Shown: positions 45,421 through 54,569, counted from the stretch's first letter. The stretch: DNA of 64,000 nt from Rhizobiales bacterium Ga0077537 (GCA_001464955.1 LNEM01000023.1:62001-126000); one strand, 5' to 3'. Numbers and translations: made by a program. Notes: generated from the letters alone by a model not told the origin.

Positions 45421-46317
45421 TCAGGCCGAAGCCTGCGCGACACGCCCCGTCTCCCAGCCGATCAGCGCGCGCTTGCGGGTCAGCCCCCAATGGTAGCCGC
45501 CGAGCTGCCCGTCGCCGCGCAGCACCCGATGGCAGGGAACGACGAACGAGATCGGGTTCCGCCCGACGGCGGAACCCACGGCGCGCGCAGCCGTCGGCTG
45601 GCCGAGATGGCGGGCGATGTCGGCATAGGTCACCGCGCGCCCCATCGGGATCTTGAGCAGCGCCTCCCACACGCGCACCTCGAAGTCGGTGCCGATGAGC
45701 ACCAGCCGCACCGGCTGCGCCTCGCTCCATCGCGCCGGATCGAAGACGCGCCGCACATGCCCGGCCGTCTGCTCCGGAGCTTCGACGAAACGTGCCTTTG
45801 GCCAGCGCGTCGTCATGTCGGCCAAGGCCTCGGCGCGCGTCTGCCCCTTGTCCTCGTCGACAAACGCGAGACCCGCGATACCCCGCTCCGTCGACAGCAT
45901 CAGCGTGTCGCCGAACGGCGTTTCGTGAAACCCGTAGGCCACCTCTAGGCCCTCGCCGCGCCGCTTGTAGTCGCCGGGCGTCATCGCCTCGTGATCGACG
46001 AAGAGGTCGTGCAGACGTCCGGCACCGGACAGGCCGACCTCGTGCGCCGCGTCGAGCACGCTGGCCGAACCGCTGAGAAGCTGTCGGGCGTGATCGATGG
46101 TCACCGCCTGCACGAACTCCTTCGGTGACAGCCCGCACCAGCGCTTGAACAGGCGCTGCGTATGGGCCGGCGAGAGATCGAGATGCGCCGCGAGCCGTTC
46201 GAGCGTCGGCTGCTCCTCCCAGTTGGTCGAGAGAAAGACGAGGGCCCGGCGGACGAGATCGTAGTCGCGGGGGCTCGAAGGTGCGGTTGTCATGGCGATA
46301 TCGGCTTTGGCGAGCAT
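45421..46317 (-). CDS. Ada-like protein: AraC-type HTH plus methylated-DNA-protein cysteine methyltransferase
   Basis: 298 residues. Residues ~20-120 contain the AraC-type double helix-turn-helix (LERLAAHLDLSPAHTQRLFKRWCGLSPKEFVQ and a second helix pair). Residues ~130-290 are the Ogt/MGMT domain with the active-site IPMGRAVTYADIA, PISFVVPCHRVL and GLTRKRAL. The N-terminal zinc-cysteine domain of E. coli Ada, which senses methylphosphotriesters, is absent. It repairs O6-methylguanine by transferring the methyl group to the PCHR cysteine and may act as a regulator. An ATG at 46293 is an alternative start. Confidence 0.9.
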   Translation of the reverse strand: MLAKADIAMTTAPSSPRDYDLVRRALVFLSTNWEEQPTLERLAAHLDLSPAHTQRLFKRWCGLSPKEFVQAVTIDHARQLLSGSASVLDAAHEVGLSGAGRLHDLFVDHEAMTPGDYKRRGEGLEVAYGFHETPFGDTLMLSTERGIAGLAFVDEDKGQTRAEALADMTTRWPKARFVEAPEQTAGHVRRVFDPARWSEAQPVRLVLIGTDFEVRVWEALLKIPMGRAVTYADIARHLGQPTAARAVGSAVGRNPISFVVPCHRVLRGDGQLGGYHWGLTRKRALIGWETGRVAQASA

Positions 46318-46422
46318 GGCGGTTGTCCTCGACCGGCGGTATCAGCCGGCTGTCGAGGAGCAATAGACCGCGCCAACCCTGCTGCCGACCCGATTCCGGA
46401 CGCTCTCGACGGAATTCGACGC

Positions 46423-46920
46423 CTACATCCGGAAGCTGCGGCGCGCTTCGGCGAGGACACCCGTCAGCGTCGTGGCGAGATCACGCCGCTCTTCGTCCGT
46501 GAGGAACCGCCCGAACGACACGACGCGATCGTGGAGCCTGAGCTTGAGATCCGTCCGGCCATCGCGGCTTTCGAGAAGCTCCACTCGCACCCAGTAGGGA
46601 TTGAACGAGAATTCCTCACGCTTCCCCGATGGATGGAAGCGCGTGACGGTGAGCGCGTCCGGCAAGAGTTCGACCGTCTCCCGAAGGAGCCCCGACCGGT
46701 AATTGAGACGGAACGCGACATAGACGATGAGCACGTCGAGGCCGAAGAAGCCGAGCACCGGCCACGCCCCCATGAGCGCGAACGCGATACCGGCCCCGAA
46801 ACTCACGAGACCGACGAACGCCATCAGCGCCAGGAAGCCGGCGGGCGGCAGCGAACGATGGGGCGCAAGCACGGCCCGGAAGTTGCCGGGCTCTTGCACA
46901 TCGGTGAGTTTCTCGTCCAT
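46423..46920 (-). CDS. DUF2244 domain-containing membrane protein
   Basis: 165 residues. Two transmembrane helices near residues 25-65 (GFLALMAFVGLVSFGAGIAFAL and GFFGLDVLIVYVAF) precede a soluble C-terminal domain (DALTVTRFHPSGKREEFSFNPYWVRVELL). This is the DUF2244 layout common in alphaproteobacteria; its role is unknown. Divergent from nth with only 48 bases between starts, an arrangement often seen for DUF2244 next to nth, so the pair may share regulation. Confidence 0.88.
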   Translation of the reverse strand: MDEKLTDVQEPGNFRAVLAPHRSLPPAGFLALMAFVGLVSFGAGIAFALMGAWPVLGFFGLDVLIVYVAFRLNYRSGLLRETVELLPDALTVTRFHPSGKREEFSFNPYWVRVELLESRDGRTDLKLRLHDRVVSFGRFLTDEERRDLATTLTGVLAEARRSFRM

Positions 46921-46968
46921 GTGGTGAGGTCCTAATCGGCTCCCCGGCCTCAGTCTAGATCACGGAAC

Positions 46969-47733
46969 ATGCATCCAGCCAAGCCCGTCAAACGTGCACG
47001 AACGGCCACTTCGACCAGCAAGGCCGGAGCGAAAGCGTCCCCCGACGATCAATTGCGCGTGAAGCCGGCGAAGCGAAGCCGCGCCAAGGTGCCTCGGCCG
47101 GGAAAAGATACCATCGAGGAGATGTTCCGTCGCTTCGCCGCCGCCAATCCGGAGCCCAAGGGCGAACTCGAGCACGTCAACGCCTTCACGCTGCTCGTCG
47201 CCGTGGTCCTTTCGGCGCAATCGACCGACGCCGGCGTCAACAAGGCCACGCGCGGGCTCTTTGCCGCGGCCGACACGCCGGCAAAAATGGTCGCCCTCGG
47301 CGAGGACGCCGTCCGCGAGCACATCAAGACCATCGGACTCTTCCGCAACAAGGCGAAGAACGTCGTCGCGCTTTCCGAGGCTCTGCTGGCGCATCACGGC
47401 GGCGAAGTTCCCCGCGACCGGGCGGCGCTCGAGGCCTTGCCCGGCGTCGGCCGCAAGACCGCGAACGTCGTTCTGAATAGTGCCTTCGGCGAACCGACGA
47501 TCGCCGTCGACACGCACCTCTTCCGGCTGGCCAATCGGCTGGGTCTCGGCCCGGGCAAGACCCCGAACGAGGTCGAGCAGAAACTGCTGAAGGTGATCCC
47601 GCCCCACTACCTCCAGCATGCCCACCATTGGCTGATCCTGCACGGCCGCTACATCTGCAAGGCCCAGCGCCCGCTCTGTACGCAATGCCCGATCGCGGAC
47701 CTGTGCGCGGCCCCCGACAAGATCGTGGCCTGA
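46969..47733 (+). CDS. nth: Endonuclease III
   Basis: 254 residues. After a ~45-residue basic, Lys/Ala-rich extension the normal Nth core appears. The helix-hairpin-helix LPGVGRKTANVVL carries the catalytic lysine, and AVDTHLFRLANRLG carries the catalytic aspartate. The 4Fe-4S loop CKAQRPLCTQCPIADLC has the C-x6-C-x2-C-x5-C spacing. It removes oxidised pyrimidines and cleaves abasic sites. The 12-base gap to the methyltransferase gene implies cotranscription. Confidence 0.95.
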   Translation: MHPAKPVKRARTATSTSKAGAKASPDDQLRVKPAKRSRAKVPRPGKDTIEEMFRRFAAANPEPKGELEHVNAFTLLVAVVLSAQSTDAGVNKATRGLFAAADTPAKMVALGEDAVREHIKTIGLFRNKAKNVVALSEALLAHHGGEVPRDRAALEALPGVGRKTANVVLNSAFGEPTIAVDTHLFRLANRLGLGPGKTPNEVEQKLLKVIPPHYLQHAHHWLILHGRYICKAQRPLCTQCPIADLCAAPDKIVA

Positions 47734-47744
47734 CGGAACGGGCC

Positions 47745-48770
47745 ATGACATTCGCCAACGACCCGGCCGTGATGGCGCTCCTCGAATGCCTGGCGGATCT
47801 CCCACCGACGCATGCTCCGCTGGTCGTGGGCGATGCCAGCGGCCTCATCGTGGCGGCCCTCCGCGCTGAGGGCGCGAGCGCATCGGCCTGGCTCCGCGAG
47901 CACCGCACGGGATCGACGACCGACGCCCGCCCCTGGCCGGCCGCCCATCCGCACGACGCTGCCTTCATCCGGCTGCCGAAGGCGAAGGACGCGCTCGACA
48001 TGGCGCTGCACGCAAGCGCCGCGATGCTGCCACCCGATGCACTGATCGTCGTGTTCGGCGCCAACGACGAAGGCATCCGCTCGGCGTCCCGCCAGATGGC
48101 CGCCGTCGCGGATGGCGTCGAGACGGTCCGCGTCAAGCACCATGCCCGCGTGCTCGTCGGGCGCTGCCGCGCGACGATCGCCGGCCTGAAGGCGAACCTG
48201 TCCGAGTGGCGCGCGACGACGCGATTGTCCCTCGCCGGTCGCGAACGTTCGTGGGTCAGCTATCCCGGCACGTTCGCCAAGGGCGGCCTCGACGCCGGCA
48301 CCGCACTGCTCATCGCAAAACTCCCACAGTTGCATTCCGGAGCCCGCGTCCTCGATTTCGCCGCCGGGACCGGCGTCGTCGCCGCCGCCGTCGCGGAGAC
48401 CTCGCCGGGCGTCGCGCTCACGCTCCTCGAACGCGATGCGTTGGCACTCGAAGCGACCCGTGAGAACGTTCCGGCCGCGAGCCCGGTGCTGGGCGACAGT
48501 CTGGCGGCCGTCGCCGGCCAGAAATTCGACCTCATCGTCTCCAATCCGCCGCTGCACGAGGGTCGAGCGGAAACACATGCTGTTCTGCACGCCCTGATCG
48601 AGACTGCGCCGAAGTATCTCGCGCCCGGCGGATCGTTGCTCGTCGTCGTCCAGCATCGCGTGCCGGTCCTGAAACTGGTCGAGGCGGCATTCAAGGGCGC
48701 CGCGTCGATCATCGCCGACGACAGGCGATTCACGGTCTGCGTGGGGCGAAACGAGCCTCGACCAGGCTGA
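47745..48770 (+). CDS. RsmC-like class I SAM-dependent methyltransferase
   Basis: 341 residues from the ATG at 47745, 12 bases after nth. Tandem MTase-like domains as in RsmC: a degenerate N-terminal half (residues ~1-160), then SYPGTFAKGGLDAGTALLI, the SAM loop VLDFAAGTGVVAAAVAE, and the catalytic SNPPLHEG. The N-P-P-[LF]-H motif is typical of 16S rRNA guanine-N2 methyltransferases RsmC/RlmG. The probable target is 16S rRNA (G1207 in E. coli), which I infer from family only. Confidence 0.85.
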   Translation: MTFANDPAVMALLECLADLPPTHAPLVVGDASGLIVAALRAEGASASAWLREHRTGSTTDARPWPAAHPHDAAFIRLPKAKDALDMALHASAAMLPPDALIVVFGANDEGIRSASRQMAAVADGVETVRVKHHARVLVGRCRATIAGLKANLSEWRATTRLSLAGRERSWVSYPGTFAKGGLDAGTALLIAKLPQLHSGARVLDFAAGTGVVAAAVAETSPGVALTLLERDALALEATRENVPAASPVLGDSLAAVAGQKFDLIVSNPPLHEGRAETHAVLHALIETAPKYLAPGGSLLVVVQHRVPVLKLVEAAFKGAASIIADDRRFTVCVGRNEPRPG

Positions 48771-48809
48771 GCCGGCAGCGCCTCGAAACCCGACGGCGTT
48801 CTCGAAAGT

Positions 48810-50312
48810 TCAGCGCCGCGTGACCTGCCGCCTGTCCGCCGTCGTCTGGCTCCTCGCGGTCGTCTCCAGACCACTGAAACGATAGTGACCGGTGATCTTG
48901 TCGACGAACAGCGCGTCCTCGATCTGCGGTCCCCAGCCCCGGTTGTGGACGATCATCGGCCGGCCCGAGGGGCCGAGCTTGTCCGTCACGATGGCGATGT
49001 GGGACGTCGAGGCGCGGTTCTGCGGCCGGTAGTAGGTGACGATGTCGCCGGGCCGGTAGTTTTCGTGAAACGCCGTCACCGGAAGCGACTCGCCGAATCG
49101 GGCGAGAAACCGCCTGACGACCTCCACCCGGCGATGATCGATATTGCGGTCACCCGAGCCGACGCGGGCCTTGTGGATCAGGGCCTGCAGATCGATCCCG
49201 AGCGCGCGGTAGGCGCGAACGACGACGTCGGTGCACACCCCGTAGAGCGGCGCCACGTCGCCCATCGGATAGCTCATCCGGACATACTTTGCGTTGTAGA
49301 TGACGAGCGTGCCAAGTTGATCCCGGGCGGCATGGGCGAGCGCGAGCCCGAACTGCCCTGGATCACGCGGCGCCACCTGCGGCGCTGCCGCAACCTTCGG
49401 CAGGCATTGCTGCAAGGGCTCCAGCGACGACGGCGCCATGAGGCGTGCCAAGCGCGGCAATACCGGAGCCGGCGGGTCGATCACATGCGCCAACCTCGGC
49501 AACGCCGGAGCCGGTGGATCGATCATATGCGCCAACCTCGGCAACGCCGGAGCCGGCGGGTCGATCATATGCGCCAACCTCGGCAACGCCGGAGCCGGCG
49601 GATCGATCACATGCGCCAACCTCGGCAACGCCGGAGCCGGTGGATCGATCACATGCGCCAACCTCGGCAACGCCGGAGCCGGCGGGTCGAGCAAATGCGC
49701 CAGCCTCGGCAACACCGGAGCCGGAGGATCGATCACATGCGCCAACCTCGGCAACGCCGGAGCCGGTGGATCGATCACGTGCGTCAACCTCGGCAGCACC
49801 GGAGCCGGTGGATCGATCAGATGCACCAGACGCTGCAACGCCGGAGCCGGTGGGTCGATCACATGCGCCAGGCGCGGCAACGCCGGAGCCGGCGCGACAG
49901 GCACCTCGAGAGCCGCATGGTGTCGACCGGCTTCGATGGCGCTGGGGCTTGTCGACGGCCGCGCAGCCTCGATGTAATGCGGTGCCCGCGAAGCCACGTG
50001 CCGGGCCGTACGTTCGACGCCGAGTGACAGCCCGACGATGAGGAACGGCGCCAACAGCAACGCCAGCACCATGCGGTCGTCGCGACCAGCGGGAAGCACG
50101 GCGATCGCCTGGAGGGCCGCCACGAACGGCGCAGCCCGACCCGACGTCTCGCTGCTACCCACCCCGGTCCGCGATCGCGCGAAGACAGCGACGCGTCCGG
50201 CGACAGCGCGCGAGGCCACGTGCGAAGCGGCCCGCTCTGAGGGCTTCTTTCGCGGCTTCGGACGCCTCGACTTGCCGGGCTTCTTCACGTGGCTCGTCCC
50301 CGGGCGGCTCAT
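48810..50312 (-). CDS. DUF1287 family protein with a 14-residue tandem repeat region
   Basis: 500 residues from the ATG at 50312; an in-frame GTG at 50339 is the alternative. The basic N-terminus (KKPGKSRRPKPRKK) is followed by one transmembrane segment (MVLALLLAPFLIVGLSLG, ~81-98). Eleven 14-residue Pro-rich repeats (APALPRLAHVIDPP) then run to ~295. The last ~170 residues are the DUF1287 domain (YVRMSYPMGDVAPLYGVCTDVVVRAYRALGIDL, then YRPGDIVTYY and HIAIVTD). DUF1287 has an NlpC/P60-like Cys-His fold, so a periplasmic cell-wall peptidase role is plausible. The repeats would act as a rigid spacer (inference). Confidence 0.78.
   Translation of the reverse strand: MSRPGTSHVKKPGKSRRPKPRKKPSERAASHVASRAVAGRVAVFARSRTGVGSSETSGRAAPFVAALQAIAVLPAGRDDRMVLALLLAPFLIVGLSLGVERTARHVASRAPHYIEAARPSTSPSAIEAGRHHAALEVPVAPAPALPRLAHVIDPPAPALQRLVHLIDPPAPVLPRLTHVIDPPAPALPRLAHVIDPPAPVLPRLAHLLDPPAPALPRLAHVIDPPAPALPRLAHVIDPPAPALPRLAHMIDPPAPALPRLAHMIDPPAPALPRLAHVIDPPAPVLPRLARLMAPSSLEPLQQCLPKVAAAPQVAPRDPGQFGLALAHAARDQLGTLVIYNAKYVRMSYPMGDVAPLYGVCTDVVVRAYRALGIDLQALIHKARVGSGDRNIDHRRVEVVRRFLARFGESLPVTAFHENYRPGDIVTYYRPQNRASTSHIAIVTDKLGPSGRPMIVHNRGWGPQIEDALFVDKITGHYRFSGLETTARSQTTADRRQVTRR
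49428..49889 (-). repeat. 42-bp minisatellite, 11 copies, inside the DUF1287 gene
   Basis: Eleven head-to-tail 42-base units encode the repeating residues APALPRLAHVIDPP, with variation at a few positions (A/V, H/R, V/M/L). Neighbouring units are nearly identical in DNA, for example GGAGCCGGTGGATCGATCA and close variants, which indicates recent slippage or recombination. The length is a multiple of 3, so the reading frame survives copy-number change. There are no spacers and no CRISPR features. Confidence 0.92.
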
Positions 50313-50391
50313 CAGTTCGCGCCGCGTAGCCGTCCCCACGCGTGCATTTGGAGAATATTTGTCCGGACTTACGGTTACAAGTGAGTAAAGG

Positions 50392-51294
50392 CTATGAATC
50401 GGCCCCTGTGTCCGGAATGCCCACGAGCCTCCGGATGTCCGCAGGCGTTGCCCCGCCAGCCCTGAGTGTGGCCAATCCGGTGTCGCCGTCCCGTTTCGAG
50501 AGCTTCCGCCCCTGCTGATCGACGATCAGCGGATGGTGGAGATAGACCGGCGCCGGCAACCCGAAAAGCATCTGCAACAATCGGTGGATATCCGTCGACG
50601 CTGCGAGGTCCTGCCCCCGCACCACATGCGTGATCCCCTGCAGGGCGTCGTCGACCACGACAGCGATATGGTAACTGGCGGCCGTCTCCTTGCGCTGCAG
50701 CACCACGTCGCCCCATCGCGACGGGCAGGCCGTGACACTGAACGGCGACAACGACGGCCCGAGAGCTGTGTACGTCATGTCACCCCCCGCCGCCGCGATG
50801 GCGGCCGCCATGTCGAGCCGCAGCGCATAGGGCTCGCCGGCGGCGATCCGGCCCCGGGCCACCTCCGGATCGAGCCCCCGGCAGAGGCCCGGGTAGATCG
50901 GCGCCCCGTCCGGATCGACGAGACCCGGCGTCGCCGCGGCGGCGATCTGCTGGCGGGTCGCGAAGCAGGGGTAGAGCAGCCCCCGCGCCTCCAGATCTGC
51001 GAGCGCCTGCCGATAGGCGTCGCCATGCTCGGATTGCACCCTGACGACACCGTCCGACCGGATGCCGAGCCATGCGAGATCATCGAGGATCGCCTGCACA
51101 TACTCCGGCCGGCACCGGGTCTGATCCGTATCCTCGATGCGGATGAGCAGGCGGCCACCCAGATGGCGCGCGATGGCCTGATTGAGGAGCGCGGAATAGG
51201 CATGCCCGAGATGCAGCCGCCCGGTGGGGCTCGGCGCGAAGCGCAGCACCGCATCCGGCCTTGAACCACGCGTTGCTGCGGACAGCTCGATCAT
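50392..51294 (-). CDS. gluQ: Glutamyl-Q tRNA(Asp) synthetase
   Basis: 300 residues; a GluRS catalytic core without the anticodon-binding domain, the hallmark of GluQRS. FAPSPTGRLHLGHAYSALL carries the HIGH motif; IRIEDTD and RKLSKRDGD (KMSKS variant) follow. The zinc-binding region reads YPCFAT then YPGLC, so one of the usual CxC pair is alanine. It transfers glutamate to queuosine at position 34 of tRNA(Asp). Divergent from the AlkA-like gene across 76 bases. Confidence 0.9.
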   Translation of the reverse strand: MIELSAATRGSRPDAVLRFAPSPTGRLHLGHAYSALLNQAIARHLGGRLLIRIEDTDQTRCRPEYVQAILDDLAWLGIRSDGVVRVQSEHGDAYRQALADLEARGLLYPCFATRQQIAAAATPGLVDPDGAPIYPGLCRGLDPEVARGRIAAGEPYALRLDMAAAIAAAGGDMTYTALGPSLSPFSVTACPSRWGDVVLQRKETAASYHIAVVVDDALQGITHVVRGQDLAASTDIHRLLQMLFGLPAPVYLHHPLIVDQQGRKLSKRDGDTGLATLRAGGATPADIRRLVGIPDTGADS

Positions 51295-51370
51295 CTCCGA
51301 CTACCATGCTTCGTCAAAGCGCGAATTTTACCGGGTGGCGGCCGCCCCCGAACCACGAGCCCCCTCCACA

Positions 51371-52036
51371 ATGCCACCGAAACGCCGCCATCAACCCCGC
51401 ATTCTCGAGACGGAAAACGACCTCAGGGAAGGCATCCGGTCGCTGCGGCGCAAGTGTGCCGTCGTGCGGCATATGCACGACGCAGCCGGCATGCCCCCCC
51501 TGCGCCGCCGCGAACCGGGCTTCGAGGGCCTCGCCCGCATCATCGTCGGCCAGCAGCTCTCGGTCGCCAGCGCCGCCGCGATCTGGAGTCGCACGGCGGT
51601 GACGGTCGTCCCCTTCGAGGCGCAAAGCCTCGCGGCCTGCCCGGACGACGCGCTCCGCGCCGCGGGTCTCTCGGCGGGCAAGATCCGCACCCTTCGGGCT
51701 GCGGCTGCGGCCGTTGCGTCAGGCCTCGATCTCGCCGCACTGACGTCGGAGCCCGAGGAGGATGTGCGGGCAGCCCTGACCGCCATCACAGGCATCGGTC
51801 CCTGGACCGCGGATGTGTTCACGATGTTCTGTCTCGGCCGTGCCGACGCGTTTCCGGCCGGCGACCTCGCGTTGCAGGTCGCCCTGCAGATGGCGGCGGG
51901 TCTGGACGCCCGCCCCACGGCTAACGAGCTGGCCGAGTTTGCCGAACGCTGGCGGCCGTGGCGCGCGGTTGCAGCTCATCTCCTGTGGGCCTACTACAAG
52001 GTGCGCAAGGACGCGACGTCCGGGATTCCCGTCTGA
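51371..52036 (+). CDS. DNA-3-methyladenine glycosylase II (AlkA-like)
   Basis: 221 residues from the ATG at 51371. The core HhH-GPD motif is clear: LARIIVGQQLSVASAAAIWSR, the hairpin ITGIGPWTADVFTMFCLG, then the catalytic aspartate in DAFPAGDLALQ. It lacks the N-terminal beta domain of E. coli AlkA, as do many shorter family members. It excises alkylated purines. It is the third repair enzyme in a 6.6-kb stretch (Ada-like, nth, this one) and lies directly upstream of the ribosomal operon. Confidence 0.9.
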   Translation: MPPKRRHQPRILETENDLREGIRSLRRKCAVVRHMHDAAGMPPLRRREPGFEGLARIIVGQQLSVASAAAIWSRTAVTVVPFEAQSLAACPDDALRAAGLSAGKIRTLRAAAAAVASGLDLAALTSEPEEDVRAALTAITGIGPWTADVFTMFCLGRADAFPAGDLALQVALQMAAGLDARPTANELAEFAERWRPWRAVAAHLLWAYYKVRKDATSGIPV

Positions 52037-52432
52037 TGACGGCCGTCACGAGCGAAAAACCTTGACAAGGGCGTGTTGACGCCCCGTGACACCTTCGCTA
52101 CAAGGAACCGCTTTCGCTATCGCCAACAGATCGCAACCGCACCCGGCGCGCGCGTCGTGATGTGTGGCGCGATAGCCGTTTCAGTCACCGTTCGGGACGG
52201 GCCTTGGCGCCGGCTCGTGGGGTGACGATCCGGCGAATCCGTTGGTTGGACGGACGGAAAACGTCGATTGGGCCGCCTTCCGGCTCGCATGGGTTGCGCC
52301 GCTTGGGCGGCAGCCCATTGCGATTGGGGATGGTCTGCAAGGAACGAGAGACGGCGCGACACCGGCAACCCGGTGCGCCCGAGGCATTGAGGCGGGACCT
52401 CCCTGAACACGGGGAGATACGAGGAGAACAAC
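52037..52432 (+). other. Leader region upstream of the alpha ribosomal operon
   Basis: 396 bases between the AlkA-like gene and rpsM. It holds the promoter at 52076-52104 and then a ~320-base stretch that would be an untranslated leader, with several GC-rich inverted segments (GGGCCGCC around 52272 and others). No reading frame with coding character is visible. In related bacteria adk/secY normally occupy this place. Confidence 0.5.
52076..52104 (+). promoter_or_regulatory. Predicted strong promoter of the rpsM operon
   Basis: TTGACG at 52076-52081, exactly 17 bases, then TACAAG at 52099-52104, both near consensus for housekeeping sigma factors. A second -35-like TTGACA lies at 52062-52067. 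The hexamer pair matches expectation for a highly expressed ribosomal operon that has lost readthrough from the spc operon. Confidence 0.6.
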
Positions 52433-52810
52433 GTGGCCCGTATCGCAGGCGTGAACATTCCGACGCAGAAGCGCGTCATCATCGGCCTTCAGTATATTCA
52501 CGGCATCGGTCCGAAGTTCGCTGAGGAGATCTGCGAGCGCGTCGGTATTCCGGCAGAGCGCCGCGTCAACGAACTGACCGACGTCGAAGTGGCCCAGATC
52601 CGCGACGCCATCGACCGCGACTATACCGTCGAGGGCGATCTTCGGCGCGAAGTGGCCATGAACATCAAGCGGCTGATGGACCTCGGCTGCTATCGTGGTC
52701 TCCGTCATCGCAAGGGGCTGCCGGTTCGCGGCCAGCGCACGCACACCAACGCCCGCACCCGCAAGGGCCCGGCGAAGGCGATCGCCGGCAAGAAGCAGGC
52801 GTCCAAGTAA
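52433..52810 (+). CDS. rpsM: 30S ribosomal protein S13
   Basis: 125 residues. Starts with GTG ([26 protein letters not shown]), preceded by GAGGAG. The C-terminus ([33 protein letters not shown]) is the conserved tail at the subunit head. First gene of the rpsM-rpsK-rpoA-rplQ block. Usually preceded by adk/secY in this order; here it is not. Confidence 0.98.
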   Translation: MARIAGVNIPTQKRVIIGLQYIHGIGPKFAEEICERVGIPAERRVNELTDVEVAQIRDAIDRDYTVEGDLRREVAMNIKRLMDLGCYRGLRHRKGLPVRGQRTHTNARTRKGPAKAIAGKKQASK

Positions 52811-52939
52811 TCAGACGTCGCTGGCGGCGGCGCGCGTCCGGAGATCGATCGGCCGGCATCGGCCATCGCCCGGACGTCAACCGTCGAGCCGCAGCGGCGA
52901 TCGTTCCTCTTACAGATCCCTCGTTCCGGAGCCCCGATA

Positions 52940-53341
52940 ATGGCCAAAGAGCAGCAGCAGGGCCGCGGTAAAGTCCGCCGCCGCGAAAAGAAGAACATCG
53001 CATCGGGGGTCGCACACGTGAACGCGTCCTTCAATAATACGATGATCACCATCACCGACGCGCAGGGCAACACCATCTCGTGGTCGTCGTCCGGCACGAT
53101 GGGCTTCAAGGGCTCGCGGAAGTCGACGCCCTACGCCGCCCAGGTTGCTGCCGAGGACGCGGGCCGTAAGGCCGCCGAACACGGCGTGAAGACCCTCGAG
53201 GTCGAAGTGTGCGGCCCGGGTTCGGGTCGCGAGTCGGCGCTGCGCGCCCTGTCGGCGGCGGGTTTCCAGATCACGTCCATTCGCGACGTGACGCCGATCC
53301 CGCACAACGGCTGCCGCCCGCGCAAGCGCCGCCGCGTCTGA
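52940..53341 (+). CDS. rpsK: 30S ribosomal protein S11
   Basis: 133 residues with the universally conserved S11 core ([52 protein letters not shown]). 129 bases after rpsM. Platform protein of the small subunit. Confidence 0.98.
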   Translation: MAKEQQQGRGKVRRREKKNIASGVAHVNASFNNTMITITDAQGNTISWSSSGTMGFKGSRKSTPYAAQVAAEDAGRKAAEHGVKTLEVEVCGPGSGRESALRALSAAGFQITSIRDVTPIPHNGCRPRKRRRV

Positions 53342-53514
53342 AGACGGCGCCCGGTGGCCTGGCGGTTTGTCCGCTTGTTCGAGCCGCCAACGCCGCCGTC
53401 GAACTCCCGATGCCGATCGGCGGCCGCACTGCGGCCGTCACTGCGTATCGGGGCCTTGATGTTTTGCCGCCCGCCGCACCGGTTTCGGTGTGTGCCTCAA
53501 TCGATGGGTGACGC

Positions 53515-54531
53515 ATGTTGCAGAAAAACTGGCAGGACCTGATCAAGCCATCGAAGCTCCACGTGGAGACCGGGCGCCAGCGCGACCGGATTGCAACCGT
53601 CGTCGCCGAGCCGCTCGAGCGTGGCTTTGGCATGACGCTCGGCAACGCGCTGCGTCGTGTGCTGCTGTCCTCGCTTCAGGGCGCTGCGGTCACGTCGGTT
53701 CATATCGACGGCGTGCTGCACGAGTTCTCGTCGATCCCGGGCGTTCGTGAGGACGTGACCGACATCATCCTGAACATCAAGGATATCGCGCTGCGCGTCC
53801 ATTCGGACGGCGTGAAGCGGATGGTGCTGAAGAAGGAAGGCCCTGGCCCGGCTCTCGCCGGTGACATCGAGACCAGCTCCGAGGTCGAGGTCCTGAACCC
53901 CGAGCACGTGATCTGCAATCTGGATCAGGGCGCGTCGATCCGCATGGAGTTCACGGCCTCGATGGGGAAGGGCTATGTGCCCGCCGAGCGCAATCGCCCG
54001 GAGGATGCCCAGATCGGCCTCGTCCCGGTCGACAGCCTCTACAGCCCCGTGAAGAAGGTCTCCTACAAGGTCGAGAACACCCGCGAGGGTCAGATCCTCG
54101 ACTATGACAAGCTCACCATGACTGTCGAGACCGACGGCTCGGTGCGCGCCGAGGACGCCATCGCCCTCGCCGCCCGCATCCTGCAGGACCAGCTCTCGAT
54201 ATTCATCAACTTCGAGGAGCCCAAGAAGGCGGTCGAGGAGCGGAGCCATCCGGAACTCGCATTCAACGCCGCGCTGCTCAAGAAGGTGGACGAACTCGAG
54301 CTGTCGGTCCGTTCGGCCAACTGCTTGAAGAACGACAACATCGTCTACATCGGCGACCTCATCCAGAAGACCGAGGCCGAGATGCTGCGCACGCCGAATT
54401 TCGGGCGCAAGTCGCTGAACGAGATCAAGGAAGTGCTCGCATCCATGGGCCTGCATCTCGGCATGGAAGTGCCGAACTGGCCGCCGGACAACATCGAGGA
54501 TCTGGCCAAGCGCTTCGAGGACCAGTACTGA
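53515..54531 (+). CDS. rpoA: DNA-directed RNA polymerase subunit alpha
   Basis: 338 residues, normal for alphaproteobacteria. N-terminal assembly domain ([21 protein letters not shown]) and C-terminal domain ([40 protein letters not shown]) that contacts UP elements and activators. The ATG is at 53515, 173 bases after rpsK. Confidence 0.98.
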   Translation: MLQKNWQDLIKPSKLHVETGRQRDRIATVVAEPLERGFGMTLGNALRRVLLSSLQGAAVTSVHIDGVLHEFSSIPGVREDVTDIILNIKDIALRVHSDGVKRMVLKKEGPGPALAGDIETSSEVEVLNPEHVICNLDQGASIRMEFTASMGKGYVPAERNRPEDAQIGLVPVDSLYSPVKKVSYKVENTREGQILDYDKLTMTVETDGSVRAEDAIALAARILQDQLSIFINFEEPKKAVEERSHPELAFNAALLKKVDELELSVRSANCLKNDNIVYIGDLIQKTEAEMLRTPNFGRKSLNEIKEVLASMGLHLGMEVPNWPPDNIEDLAKRFEDQY

Positions 54532-54538
54532 CGCGACA

Positions 54539-54567
54539 GGCGGAAGTGGATCACCCCCACTTCTGCC
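54539..54567 (+). terminator. Hairpin after rpoA (attenuator or processing site)
   Basis: An 11-bp stem, GGCGGAAGTGG at 54539-54549 with CCACTTCTGCC at 54557-54567 (one G-T pair), with a 7-base loop and no U-tract. It begins 7 bases after the rpoA stop. It is probably an mRNA stabilising or partial-termination element between rpoA and rplQ. Confidence 0.5.
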
Positions 54568-54569
54568 TA

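Noticed and set aside
49428-49889. CRISPR array
   Set aside because: The units are contiguous with no unique spacers and lie in frame inside a coding sequence.
48885-50027. 380-codon plus-strand frame with repeated Arg/Gln-rich peptides
   Set aside because: Produced by the 42-bp repeat of the minus-strand DUF1287 gene; no start site with a ribosome-binding sequence.
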